64,000 nt of DNA from assembly GCA_965229345.1 (NCBI GenBank), contig OZ245872.1:3224001-3288000 (forward strand). The letters run 5' to 3'. A program made the translations under genes and the position numbers. Positions 21,978 to 30,837 of the stretch are shown one piece after another (within the stretch, counting starts at the first letter, position 1; each line of letters starts with the position of its first letter). Source of the DNA: PBB1 sp965229345. GTDB lineage: Bacteria > Pseudomonadota > Gammaproteobacteria > Burkholderiales > Burkholderiaceae_C. The notes under the pieces were generated by a model. It was not told where the DNA came from. It did no database searches and was given only the letters and a program-made list of their open reading frames with translations.

Positions 21978-24900
21978 ATGGCTATTGTTTCAAATTACCT
22001 ATCCCAAGCTGAATTGACTTTTGCAGCTTATGCAGACCTCACCGGCCCGGCTTCAGGATACAAAGTTGCGCTTGAAGCAGCAGACATGGCTTCTTCTCAG
22101 GCCGACCTGTTTTTATCTACCTACACCGTAAAGGAACAATACAACGACGACAGCACTGGCCTCTCCGCCACTGTCTTCGCTGATGCTTCGGGGAAAAAAT
22201 ATCTCGCCATCCGTGGCACCGAGCCCAGCGCGCTTGACCTGACCGCCGATGGTCTTCTGGCTCTAGGATTGCCGGCTTCACTCAATCCCCAGTTCTCGGC
22301 CCTCAAAGCACAGATCAACCTTTGGCGCTCAGATCCCGCCAAGCTCGGCAGCGATTCTTTTACCGTCATCGGCCATTCACTGGGCGGCTATCTCGCAGCG
22401 GCGGTGAAAGCGCAATACGGCTCGCAAGTCACCGACGCTTATCTCTACAACGCCCCGGGTGTGGCGGGGCCGGTGGGCAACCTCTTCGCTCTGTTCGGAC
22501 TGAGCGGTGCACCTGCCGCCAACGTCTGGAACATCATCGCCAGCGAAGGCGCATCGATCATTTCCGGTCTTGGCGCGCCTGTGGGCACGCCCGTGAGTGT
22601 GCAGATCGAAGCTGCACCGGGCGCCGGCCTCGGCAATCACAGCATCGTCCGGCTCACCGATGCCTTGGCGGTTCAGGCGCTGTATGCAACGTTGGACCCC
22701 AATCTGACGAGCGCGCAACTGAATGCATTGATCGATGCGTCCGGTAGCCCCATGAACAACACGTTAGAGACCGCGCTCGATGCTCTGCGCAAACTGCTGA
22801 TTGGCGCCACTGCTTCCGCGACTGCACCTGACAACCGCGACGATTTCTACATCAACCTCTACGCGCTGCAGAACAGCACTGCGTACACCAACCTCGCGGG
22901 CTCTGGCAGTGCGCAAATCTCGGTTCTTTCAACACTCGCCGAGGATCAGATCAGAGGTCTGGCCTCGGCCAACACCAGTGAAGGTCTTGCGGTTCGTTAT
23001 GCCCTTCAGGCCCTGAATCCATTTGCCTTGGTCGGCATGGACTACTCGTCTCTCAACGTCAATGGCGCACTGAATCTCTATGACGCCAGCACCGCACCCA
23101 ATGGCATGACGAACGAGTACCTCGCCGACCGATCGTCATTCCTTGAGCGCAAGCTCTGGTTCAGCAGTCAAGACAAGAACCCTGTCAAGTTGCTGTTGCC
23201 CGAAGTACTGGAGCACCCGCGGTTTGAAGGTGATTCCACTTTCTTCAAAGACTACGCGAGCGGCTATCAAATCGCCCAAGGCTTCGCGCCTGACTCACCG
23301 TTAAGCAGCGTCCACCACTTTCTGTTCGGCGATGGGGGCGCCAACACACTCACCGGTCGAGCTGTCGGCGACAGTCTGTACGGCGGCGCCGGCAACGACG
23401 TGCTCAACGGCCAAGGCGGAGCCGACTGGCTCGAAGGCAACGCGGATGCCGATAGGCTCGACGGTGGCGCGGCCGATGACACGCTGCTCGGCGGCGCGGG
23501 CGCCGATGTGTTCATCGTGGGCCTGAACGCCGGGCAGGACACGATCCTCAATCCCGATGCCACGGATCAACTACAGCTTGTGGGCCGCACGCTGACCGGC
23601 GCGGGCGCCTTCAAGAGCAGCGCCAGCGGCGTGACGGTGTGGGCCGACTCGTCACAGGTCGGCACACCCGTCACTTACATCCACGACGCGGTGAATCGCG
23701 AGCTGACGGTGGTCGGGGCGGGCTCTTCGGTGCGGGTGCGTGATTTCGACAGTGGCGAGTTGGGCATCTCCGTGCCGGTCGCACCAGCACCCGCCCCAGC
23801 GCCCACTGCGGCCGTGAGCTTCGATCTGTCGACGGCCGCAGGCCGCAGCCAATGGAGCCTGAGCGGCACGCTCCCTCAAACCGACAACTGGCGGGTGTTC
23901 AATGCCAACAGCCTGACCACCGGTTCAGTGCTCACCGCTCAGGGCAATGACGTGATCGTGGGCGGCACGGCCAGCGTTACCCGGCAGACCTTTCTGAGCA
24001 GCGGCGCAGGCAACGATCGCGTGTACGGCGGCGCCGAACTCACCCTGTCCGATGCGATCGCTGCGGGTGAAGTGCAGGCAGCCACGGGGCGCAGTGTCTA
24101 CATGCTGTCTGGCGACACGGGCGACGACTTGATCGTCGGTGCGGGCGACGATGACGCGCTGTTCGGGGGCGTGGGCAACGACACGCTGATGGGTGGCAAC
24201 GGTGGCGATGTGATCTTTGCCGATGGCAACAACAGCTTTGCGATGTCGGCACCAGATGGTTCGTGGATTGCCGGGGTCAACGACGCCGCCACCGACCAGC
24301 AACGCCAGCTGAAGCTGGTCACAGCCGTGGCGGCCATTGGCACGACAGCGCTGAGCCAGCAAGTCTTCAAGGTTCTGACGGGGTATATCAACCCGCTGGC
24401 CGAAACGGATCTTTCCGGGTTGTTGACCATGCAGCGGCAGAACGTGGTCCCAGACGCTGGAGACACGAACAACTACAACGCAGGCTCTCAACGCACCTAC
24501 GCCGACCTCACAGGTGGCGCCTGGTTCGGCACCAACGTAGGCAATGGCAACGATGTGATCTATGCAGGTGCCGGAGATGACGTGGTGAACGCCGGAGGCG
24601 GTGATGATGTGGTCGACGCGGGTACCGGTAACGACCAGGTTGCGGGTTACGACGGCAACGACGTGATCTATGGCGGTGCAGGTGACGATCGCCTGCAAGG
24701 CGATTACCAGGTGGCAGTGACCGCAGGCGAAATCGCCGAGAACCTCACCTACTACGGCGCCAGCGGCGTGATCCGCTACACGCTGGACGCCAGCCGCCAT
24801 GGGCAGGATGTCATTGACGGTGGCGCCGGCAATGACTTGATCTTTGGGGGCGGAAGCTCAGATCTGCTTTACGGCGGTACCGGCAACGACGTGATTTACG

Positions 24901-27900
24901 GTGACGACCACAAGCTCTCCAGCCAGTACGCCGGAGATGATCACCTGGACGGTGGCGATGGAGACGATCAGCTGATTGGCGGCGGCGGCGCCGACGAACT
25001 CATGGGCGGTGATGGTGCCGATCGCCTGGAGGGCGATGACCTCGTCGCAGAAGTGGCGGCCACATGGCACGGCGCCGACCGGCTCGACGGTGGGCGCGGA
25101 GACGATGACCTCTATGGCGGCGGCGGCGATGATGTTCTGCTGGGCGGCGAGGGCAACGATTGGCTCGCTGGCGAAGATCAGCTCACCTCAAGTGCCGTCA
25201 CCACACTGACCGGCAATGACTCATTGGATGGAGGTGCTGGCAAGGACACGCTGGTCGGTGGACAAGGGGACGATGAGCTTCGCGGCGGCAGTGAGGCTGA
25301 TCAGTTGCATGGCAACCAGGGCCATGACACGCTGGACGGGGGTACGGGCAACGACACCCTTGATGGCGGCTTGGGCAACAACATCTATCTATTCGGCAAG
25401 GGCGATGGGCAAGACATTCTGCTCAGCAGCGATTCCGAAGGCACAGCAAACAGGCTCAGCACGCTGCAATTCAAGGATGGAACGCTGCCCTCAGAGATCG
25501 TGCTCAAGCAGGTCGAAGACAACGATGGGAGCGGCCATGTCGCGCTGGAGGTGTCCTTGGCGGGAACGACGGACAAGATCACCGTCCGCCGGTTTTTCTA
25601 CAACAACGATCCCTCCAACGACTACAACCCAGTGCAGCAACTCAGGTTCGCTGACGGAACCGTCTGGAACATCTCCACCATCCTGACCCAACTGTTCGCC
25701 GGAACGGCCAGCAACGATCAACTCGATGGCACCTCGGGCAATGACATCATCAACGGCGGAGCTGGCGACGACAACCTGCGCGGCGGCGACGGCAACGACA
25801 ACCTGCACGGCGGCGTAGGCAATGACTTTCTATCGGGCGATGAGGGGAACGACACCCTCTCTGGCAGCTCGGGTAACGATCAACTGCTCGGCGGCACGGG
25901 CAACAACACCTACGTGTTCAGCAGGGGTGACGGGCAAGACTCGATATTCGCGTACGACTCAACGACCGACAAGCTCAACACATTGCAGTTCAGCGCTGGG
26001 GTGTTGCCTACGGATGTCGTCTTGACACAAAGGTACATGTTCTACCTGGCTGGCAGTAGCGATTTGGAGATATCCGTCAAAGGGACCACCGACAGAATCA
26101 CTGTCGAAGGGTTTTCCAACCAAGATCAGCTATCCCCGGACTGGAATCCCATTCAGCAAATTGAGTTCTCTGACGGCGCCAGATGGGATCTGTCTACCAT
26201 CCTCACGAAACTCTACGCAGGCACTCCCAACGACGACACGCTTCGCGGCACCGTAGGCGACAACACCATCTTGGGCGGATTGGGAAACGACACCCTCATA
26301 GGCTCTCTTGGAAATGATCGGCTCGAGGGTGGCGAGGGTGATGATCTCTTGTACGGCCTAGGGTTTTTTGGCTCACTTCCAGGCGGCACCTTTGACGATT
26401 CCGACACGCTTGATGGTGGCTCAGGGAACGACTTTCTGGACGGCGGTGATGGCAACAACACCTACATGTTCGGCAAGGGCGATGGCCATGACTTCATCGA
26501 GAGCAATGTGCTCGACAGCACTGCAGGCAGTGTCAGCACGCTGCAGTTCAAGGGTGGTGTTCTGCCTTCCGAGGTCGTGCTGAGCCAGGTTGATGGCAGG
26601 TATGGAGGGATCCATAACGCGCTTCGACTGTCGATTACCGGCACGAACGACCACATCACGATTGACAGGTTTTTTGCTGGCTATGACCCCAGCAGCCCCG
26701 TTCAGCAAATCAAGTTTTCTGACGGACTCACATGGGATTTCCACACCGCCCTAAGCAAGTTGTTTTCGGGCACGCCTGGCGATGACGAACTTCTTGACAT
26801 GGCGGAGTTCAACGCCATCTCGGGAGGTTTAGGGAATGACCTTCTGGATGGCGCCGGTGGCAACGACACCCTCAGCGGCGGCGGCGGCAACGACACGCTG
26901 CGCGGGGGCGACACAGGAGCGGATGTCTTTGACGGTGGCGCTGGCAACGACACGCTGGAGGATGTGGGCTATGACGACATCGTCTATTTCGGCAGAGGGG
27001 ACGGACAGGATGTCATCACGAATGTCATCAACTACGGCCCCTTCGGCATCTACGGCACCATCGAGTTCAAGGCTGGCGTCTTGCCGTCAGATGTCGTTGC
27101 TCGGCGGGTGCTCGACGAGCACTACCCAGATATTGCTGGACTGGAACTGAGCATCGTTGGAACCACGGACAAGATCGTAGCGAGGAGCGAGCTTGTGATT
27201 CAGCAGGTTCGCTTCTCCGATGGAACAGTCTGGGATGCAGCGCGCATCCAACAAAAGGTGACCGAAGGCCTTGCGCAGACGATTTCTGGAACCGCTGCGT
27301 CCGATACGCTGACCGGGGGTGACGGCGGCGATGATCTGTATGGGTTGGCCGGCAGCGACCTGCTGATCGGTAACGCTGGGAATGACACCCTGGATGGCGG
27401 CACCGGTGCCGACACGATGGTGGGCGGCGACGGAGACGATGTTTATCGGATCGACGACGTGGGCGACGTACTGATCGAGGCCGCCAACGCGGGCTGGGAC
27501 ACCGTCGAGTCCTCGATCACATTTGCGCTGCCAGAAAACGTCGACGTACTGCGTTTGCAAGGCAGCAGCAACATCAATGCAAGTGGCAACACCTCGACCA
27601 ACTTCCTGGTCGGTAACGCTGGTGCAAATCGCCTGGACGGTGGCGGCGGATTCGATACGCTGATGGGCGGTGCAGGCAATGACACCTACGTTGTCGACAA
27701 CGTATCCGACTACATCTACGAATATGCGGGCGGCGGGCTGGACACCGTCGAGTCGTCTATTCAATGGACGCTGGCTGACGAGGTTGAGAACCTCACTCTC
27801 ACCGGCACGGCGTCGCTGAGCGGCACGGGAAACCAGCTGAATAACGTGCTCACTGGCAACAGCGCGAACAACGCGCTGGCAGGCGGTGCAGGCAATGACA

Positions 27901-29399
27901 CCCTCAGCGGCGGTGCCGGCAACGACACGCTGACCGGTGGCGCAGGCGCCGATAGCTTGATCGGCGGTACGGGCAACGACACCTATGTGGTCGATGCGGC
28001 GACCGATGTCGTGATCGAGGCGGCCAGCCAAGGTACCGACACAGTCCAGTCAGGGGTGACCTGGACGCTGGGCGCGAATCTTGAACACTTGATCCTCATA
28101 GGATCGTCAGCGATCAGTGCCACAGGAAATTCGCTCGACAACGCACTGACGGGCAACAGCGCCAACAACAAGCTGACAGGTAGCGTCGGGAACGACACAC
28201 TGAACGGTGGTGCGGGTACCGACACCTTGATCGGTGGCATCGGAGATGATGTCTATGTGGTTGACCTGGCCACCGACGCTGTCACCGAGTTGGCTGGTGA
28301 AGGCACCGACACCGTCCAAGCGGCTGTGACCTGGACGCTCGGTGCCCATCTAGAGAACCTCACGTTGACAGGCTCCACGGCAATCAACGGCACCGGCAAC
28401 GCGCTGAACAACGCACTCACCGGCAACGATGCAAACAATGTGCTGACAGGCGGCGCAGGCGACGACACGCTGAGCGGTGGTGGGAGCGCCGACACGATGG
28501 TGGGCGGCCTCGGCAACGACAGGTATGTCGTCGACAACATCCTCGACGTGATCACCGAAGCAGCGAACGAGGGCTTGGATTGGGTCGAGTCGAGCGTGAG
28601 CTGGACGCTCGGCGCCAACCTCGAGGTCCTGATGCTGACGGGATCGTCGGCGATCGATGCCAACGGCAATTCGCTCGACAACGTCCTGTTGGGTAATACG
28701 GCCAATAACAGGTTGCGCGGCGGTGCGGGCCGTGACACGTTGATCGGCGGTGCTGGCGACGACACCTATGTCGTAGAGGACAGCGGCGACTTGACCTGGG
28801 AGGGGTCTAGCTGGGGCACTGACACGGTCGAAGCCACCCTCAGCTGGACCTTGGCCGACAACCTGGAAAACCTGACGCTGATGGGGACCGCAGCGCTCAA
28901 CGGCACCGGGAATTCACTCAGCAACACACTGACCGGCAACTCGGGTGCCAACGTTCTGACCGGCGGTGAAGGCAACGACACCTACAGAGGCGGCCTCGGG
29001 TCTGACACGCTGAACGACACCTCGACAACATCGAACGACATCTATATGTGGGGTCGCACTCAGGGGGCCGACACCGTGACCGATGGTGGCGGAACCGACC
29101 GGCTCAACATCCTGGCTGGCGCCACCGAAGACCAGATCTGGTTGCGCCAGGTCGGCAGCAACCTGGAGCTGTCGGTGATCGGCACGACCGACAGGTTGAC
29201 GATCAACGGCTGGTACGCCAGCCCGAGCAACCGCATCGAAAGCTTCAGGCTCTCCGACGGGCAAGCGTTGATGGCGTCACAGGTACAGCAATTGGTCAAT
29301 GCGATGGCGTCGTTTGCACCGCCCGCAGCGGGGCAGACGACCTTGCCGCCGAGTTACGCGGCAGCCTTGAATCCGGTGATCGCGCCCAGTTGGGCTTGA
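21978..29399 (+). CDS. giant RTX protein with N-terminal lipase-like domain
   Basis: 2473 residues. The N-terminal 300 residues form an alpha/beta-hydrolase of the lipase class 3 type: GHSLGG with the nucleophile Ser134, NAPG after the next strand, and a candidate His221 (LGNHSIV). RTX calcium-binding nonapeptides (GGxGxDxLx) begin near 447. They then alternate with two kinds of beta repeat: four HCBP-related units (about 1135-1750) and six DTYVVD-type units (about 1820-2330). A last HCBP-like unit and a Pro/Ala-rich tail form the C-terminal secretion signal; there is no N-terminal signal peptide. It should leave through the upstream HlyB/HlyD pair and fold in extracellular calcium. It is a secreted phospholipase/lipase or adhesin. 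Confidence 0.92.
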   Translation: MAIVSNYLSQAELTFAAYADLTGPASGYKVALEAADMASSQADLFLSTYTVKEQYNDDSTGLSATVFADASGKKYLAIRGTEPSALDLTADGLLALGLPASLNPQFSALKAQINLWRSDPAKLGSDSFTVIGHSLGGYLAAAVKAQYGSQVTDAYLYNAPGVAGPVGNLFALFGLSGAPAANVWNIIASEGASIISGLGAPVGTPVSVQIEAAPGAGLGNHSIVRLTDALAVQALYATLDPNLTSAQLNALIDASGSPMNNTLETALDALRKLLIGATASATAPDNRDDFYINLYALQNSTAYTNLAGSGSAQISVLSTLAEDQIRGLASANTSEGLAVRYALQALNPFALVGMDYSSLNVNGALNLYDASTAPNGMTNEYLADRSSFLERKLWFSSQDKNPVKLLLPEVLEHPRFEGDSTFFKDYASGYQIAQGFAPDSPLSSVHHFLFGDGGANTLTGRAVGDSLYGGAGNDVLNGQGGADWLEGNADADRLDGGAADDTLLGGAGADVFIVGLNAGQDTILNPDATDQLQLVGRTLTGAGAFKSSASGVTVWADSSQVGTPVTYIHDAVNRELTVVGAGSSVRVRDFDSGELGISVPVAPAPAPAPTAAVSFDLSTAAGRSQWSLSGTLPQTDNWRVFNANSLTTGSVLTAQGNDVIVGGTASVTRQTFLSSGAGNDRVYGGAELTLSDAIAAGEVQAATGRSVYMLSGDTGDDLIVGAGDDDALFGGVGNDTLMGGNGGDVIFADGNNSFAMSAPDGSWIAGVNDAATDQQRQLKLVTAVAAIGTTALSQQVFKVLTGYINPLAETDLSGLLTMQRQNVVPDAGDTNNYNAGSQRTYADLTGGAWFGTNVGNGNDVIYAGAGDDVVNAGGGDDVVDAGTGNDQVAGYDGNDVIYGGAGDDRLQGDYQVAVTAGEIAENLTYYGASGVIRYTLDASRHGQDVIDGGAGNDLIFGGGSSDLLYGGTGNDVIYGDDHKLSSQYAGDDHLDGGDGDDQLIGGGGADELMGGDGADRLEGDDLVAEVAATWHGADRLDGGRGDDDLYGGGGDDVLLGGEGNDWLAGEDQLTSSAVTTLTGNDSLDGGAGKDTLVGGQGDDELRGGSEADQLHGNQGHDTLDGGTGNDTLDGGLGNNIYLFGKGDGQDILLSSDSEGTANRLSTLQFKDGTLPSEIVLKQVEDNDGSGHVALEVSLAGTTDKITVRRFFYNNDPSNDYNPVQQLRFADGTVWNISTILTQLFAGTASNDQLDGTSGNDIINGGAGDDNLRGGDGNDNLHGGVGNDFLSGDEGNDTLSGSSGNDQLLGGTGNNTYVFSRGDGQDSIFAYDSTTDKLNTLQFSAGVLPTDVVLTQRYMFYLAGSSDLEISVKGTTDRITVEGFSNQDQLSPDWNPIQQIEFSDGARWDLSTILTKLYAGTPNDDTLRGTVGDNTILGGLGNDTLIGSLGNDRLEGGEGDDLLYGLGFFGSLPGGTFDDSDTLDGGSGNDFLDGGDGNNTYMFGKGDGHDFIESNVLDSTAGSVSTLQFKGGVLPSEVVLSQVDGRYGGIHNALRLSITGTNDHITIDRFFAGYDPSSPVQQIKFSDGLTWDFHTALSKLFSGTPGDDELLDMAEFNAISGGLGNDLLDGAGGNDTLSGGGGNDTLRGGDTGADVFDGGAGNDTLEDVGYDDIVYFGRGDGQDVITNVINYGPFGIYGTIEFKAGVLPSDVVARRVLDEHYPDIAGLELSIVGTTDKIVARSELVIQQVRFSDGTVWDAARIQQKVTEGLAQTISGTAASDTLTGGDGGDDLYGLAGSDLLIGNAGNDTLDGGTGADTMVGGDGDDVYRIDDVGDVLIEAANAGWDTVESSITFALPENVDVLRLQGSSNINASGNTSTNFLVGNAGANRLDGGGGFDTLMGGAGNDTYVVDNVSDYIYEYAGGGLDTVESSIQWTLADEVENLTLTGTASLSGTGNQLNNVLTGNSANNALAGGAGNDTLSGGAGNDTLTGGAGADSLIGGTGNDTYVVDAATDVVIEAASQGTDTVQSGVTWTLGANLEHLILIGSSAISATGNSLDNALTGNSANNKLTGSVGNDTLNGGAGTDTLIGGIGDDVYVVDLATDAVTELAGEGTDTVQAAVTWTLGAHLENLTLTGSTAINGTGNALNNALTGNDANNVLTGGAGDDTLSGGGSADTMVGGLGNDRYVVDNILDVITEAANEGLDWVESSVSWTLGANLEVLMLTGSSAIDANGNSLDNVLLGNTANNRLRGGAGRDTLIGGAGDDTYVVEDSGDLTWEGSSWGTDTVEATLSWTLADNLENLTLMGTAALNGTGNSLSNTLTGNSGANVLTGGEGNDTYRGGLGSDTLNDTSTTSNDIYMWGRTQGADTVTDGGGTDRLNILAGATEDQIWLRQVGSNLELSVIGTTDRLTINGWYASPSNRIESFRLSDGQALMASQVQQLVNAMASFAPPAAGQTTLPPSYAAALNPVIAPSWA
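23322..25380 (+). repeat. RTX nonapeptide repeat region
   Basis: Clusters of GGxGxDxLx nonapeptides encoded in a 27-base period, interrupted by spacer domains (for example 23560-23930 and 24240-24540). They bind calcium between turns of a parallel beta-roll in the known family. Confidence 0.9.
25383..27260 (+). repeat. four HCBP-related repeat units in the RTX protein
   Basis: Each unit opens with Y-x-FGKGDGQD (F codons at 25392, 25917, 26469 and 26988). It continues with LQFKxGVLPSxVVL and GTTDKITV, then QQIRFSDGTxWD, and closes with RTX nonapeptides. The spacings are 175, 184 and 173 residues. This matches the haemolysin-type calcium-binding-related domain. Confidence 0.85.
27438..29000 (+). 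repeat. six tandem DTYVVD beta-repeat units
   Basis: Each unit reads D-x-Y-x-VD, then AxEGxDTVxSSVxWTLG, NLENLTLTG, GNxLxN and LTGNxANN, followed by one to three nonapeptides. Units begin at 27438, 27681, 27978, 28248, 28518 and 28761, with a partial copy at 28977. The spacings are 81, 99, 90, 90, 81 and 72 residues, all multiples of nine. Confidence 0.9.
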
Positions 29400-29412
29400 G
29401 ATCGGGGTTGTT

Positions 29413-29450
29413 GTCAGCGTGCAGCGCGCCAACGCGAGCTGCACGCTGAC
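29413..29450. terminator. strong hairpin between convergent genes
   Basis: A perfect 13-bp stem (29413-29425 with 29438-29450) has a 12-base loop. It lies between the RTX stop and the waaA stop. No T run follows, but the position suggests a bidirectional transcription end or mRNA-stabilising structure. Confidence 0.65.
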
Positions 29451-29453
29451 CCC

Positions 29454-30800
29454 TCAACCGGGTCTCGCAGCGGTCTTGATCAACGCGCTGATCTGCTGCG
29501 CCATGCGTTGCGCCGCACCGCGATGTCGGCTCGCGAACGCCAGAGCACGATCAGCACTTGGATGTAGCGCTTCAGGCGCTGTCGATAGGTCGGGCTGCTC
29601 GTGCCCTGACAAAGCCAGCATCTCCACCGCCGCACGCACTGCTGCGTCAATGTCATCCACCCGCATCGCCGCGCCTTCGCGCTGCGCCAGTGCGGCCGCA
29701 TCGGCGAAGTTGTAGGTGTGCGGGCCCATCAGCACCGGGCAGCCGCAGGCGGCGGCTTCGATCAGGTTCTGGCCGCCCAGCGGCTCGAAGCTGCCGCCCA
29801 GCAACGCCACCTGCGCGCAGCTGAAATAGGCGGCCATTTCGCCGATGGAGTCGCCCAGCCACACATCGGCCTGAATGGCTTCAGGCGGTGGCGCATCGGC
29901 CCAGGTGCTGCGGCGTGCGGCGGTGAGGCCGCTGCCGGCGATCAACGCGGCCGCCTCGTCGAAACGCTGCGGGTGGCGGGGCACGATCAGCAGCAGCGGG
30001 CGTGGGTGCAGGTCGGTGGCGGGCTGCTGCTGGCGCATCAGGTTCCAGGCGCGCAGCAAGGCGGCCTCTTCGCCTTCGCGCGTGCTGGCGGCCAGCACCA
30101 CTGGGCGGACCATGGCTTGTCGCCACGCTTTGCCACGCGCCAGCTGCGCGGCATCGGGTGTCATGTCGAACTTGACGTTGCCGCTCACCTCCACACGCGG
30201 CGCGCCCACGGCGCGCAGGCGCTCGGCGTCTTCGGGCGTTTGCGCCAGCACCAGTGCCACGCTGCGCGCCGCCGGCTTGAACAGCGCCTGCAAGCGCTCG
30301 GCCTTGCGCGCGCTGCGTTCGCTCAGCCGCGCATTCGCCAGCACCATCGGCACGCCACGGCGCTGCGCGGCATGCAGCAGGTTGGGCCAGATCTCGGTTT
30401 CCATCAGCACACCGACGGCGGGCTGAAAGTGCTTGAAGAAGCGCGACACCGCGCCCGGCGTGTCGAACGGCAGCCAGACCTGGCGGTCACCCGCTTGCAG
30501 CAAGGCGGCGCCCGCCGTGCGGCCGGTGGCGGTGCCGTGGGTCAGCAGCAAGCGCATGGCGGGCCGCTGTATTCGCAGGGCGTCGACCAGGGCAGCTGCG
30601 GCACGTGTTTCGCCCAGCGACACCGCATGCACCCACACCCAGCCCGACGAGGCGGCATCGCGGCCATACCAGCCAAAGCGTTCGCCGATCGCGTGGCGAT
30701 ACAAGGGCTCGGCGCGCCCGCGCCGCCACAGCTTCAGCAGATAAACCGGGGCAGCCAGCCACAGCAGCGTGGCGTAGGCGATGCGCGCCAGGTGCTGCAC
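29454..30800 (-). CDS. waaA: 3-deoxy-D-manno-octulosonic acid (Kdo) transferase
   Basis: 448 residues, GT30 family. An N-terminal membrane anchor (IAYATLLWLAAPVYLLKLW) is followed by the family hallmarks RFGWYG, WVHAVSLGE, LLTHGTATG, PAVGVLMETEIWPNLL, NARLSERS, GNVKFD, RHPQRF and LGGSFEPLGGQNLIEAA. WaaA adds one or two Kdo residues to lipid IVA on the inner leaflet, an essential step of lipopolysaccharide core assembly. The start codon is GTG. It lies 37 bases after the phosphomannomutase gene on the same strand, a sensible envelope-sugar pairing. Confidence 0.96.
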   Translation of the reverse strand: MQHLARIAYATLLWLAAPVYLLKLWRRGRAEPLYRHAIGERFGWYGRDAASSGWVWVHAVSLGETRAAAALVDALRIQRPAMRLLLTHGTATGRTAGAALLQAGDRQVWLPFDTPGAVSRFFKHFQPAVGVLMETEIWPNLLHAAQRRGVPMVLANARLSERSARKAERLQALFKPAARSVALVLAQTPEDAERLRAVGAPRVEVSGNVKFDMTPDAAQLARGKAWRQAMVRPVVLAASTREGEEAALLRAWNLMRQQQPATDLHPRPLLLIVPRHPQRFDEAAALIAGSGLTAARRSTWADAPPPEAIQADVWLGDSIGEMAAYFSCAQVALLGGSFEPLGGQNLIEAAACGCPVLMGPHTYNFADAAALAQREGAAMRVDDIDAAVRAAVEMLALSGHEQPDLSTAPEALHPSADRALAFASRHRGAAQRMAQQISALIKTAARPG

Positions 30801-30837
30801 GACGGTCAGCGGGCAGCCCCGGGCCAGAGGGCCTGAG

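Noticed and set aside
27438..29000. CRISPR-like regular repeats
   Set aside because: The repeats are in frame, vary in sequence as coding RTX modules do, and no cas genes are present.
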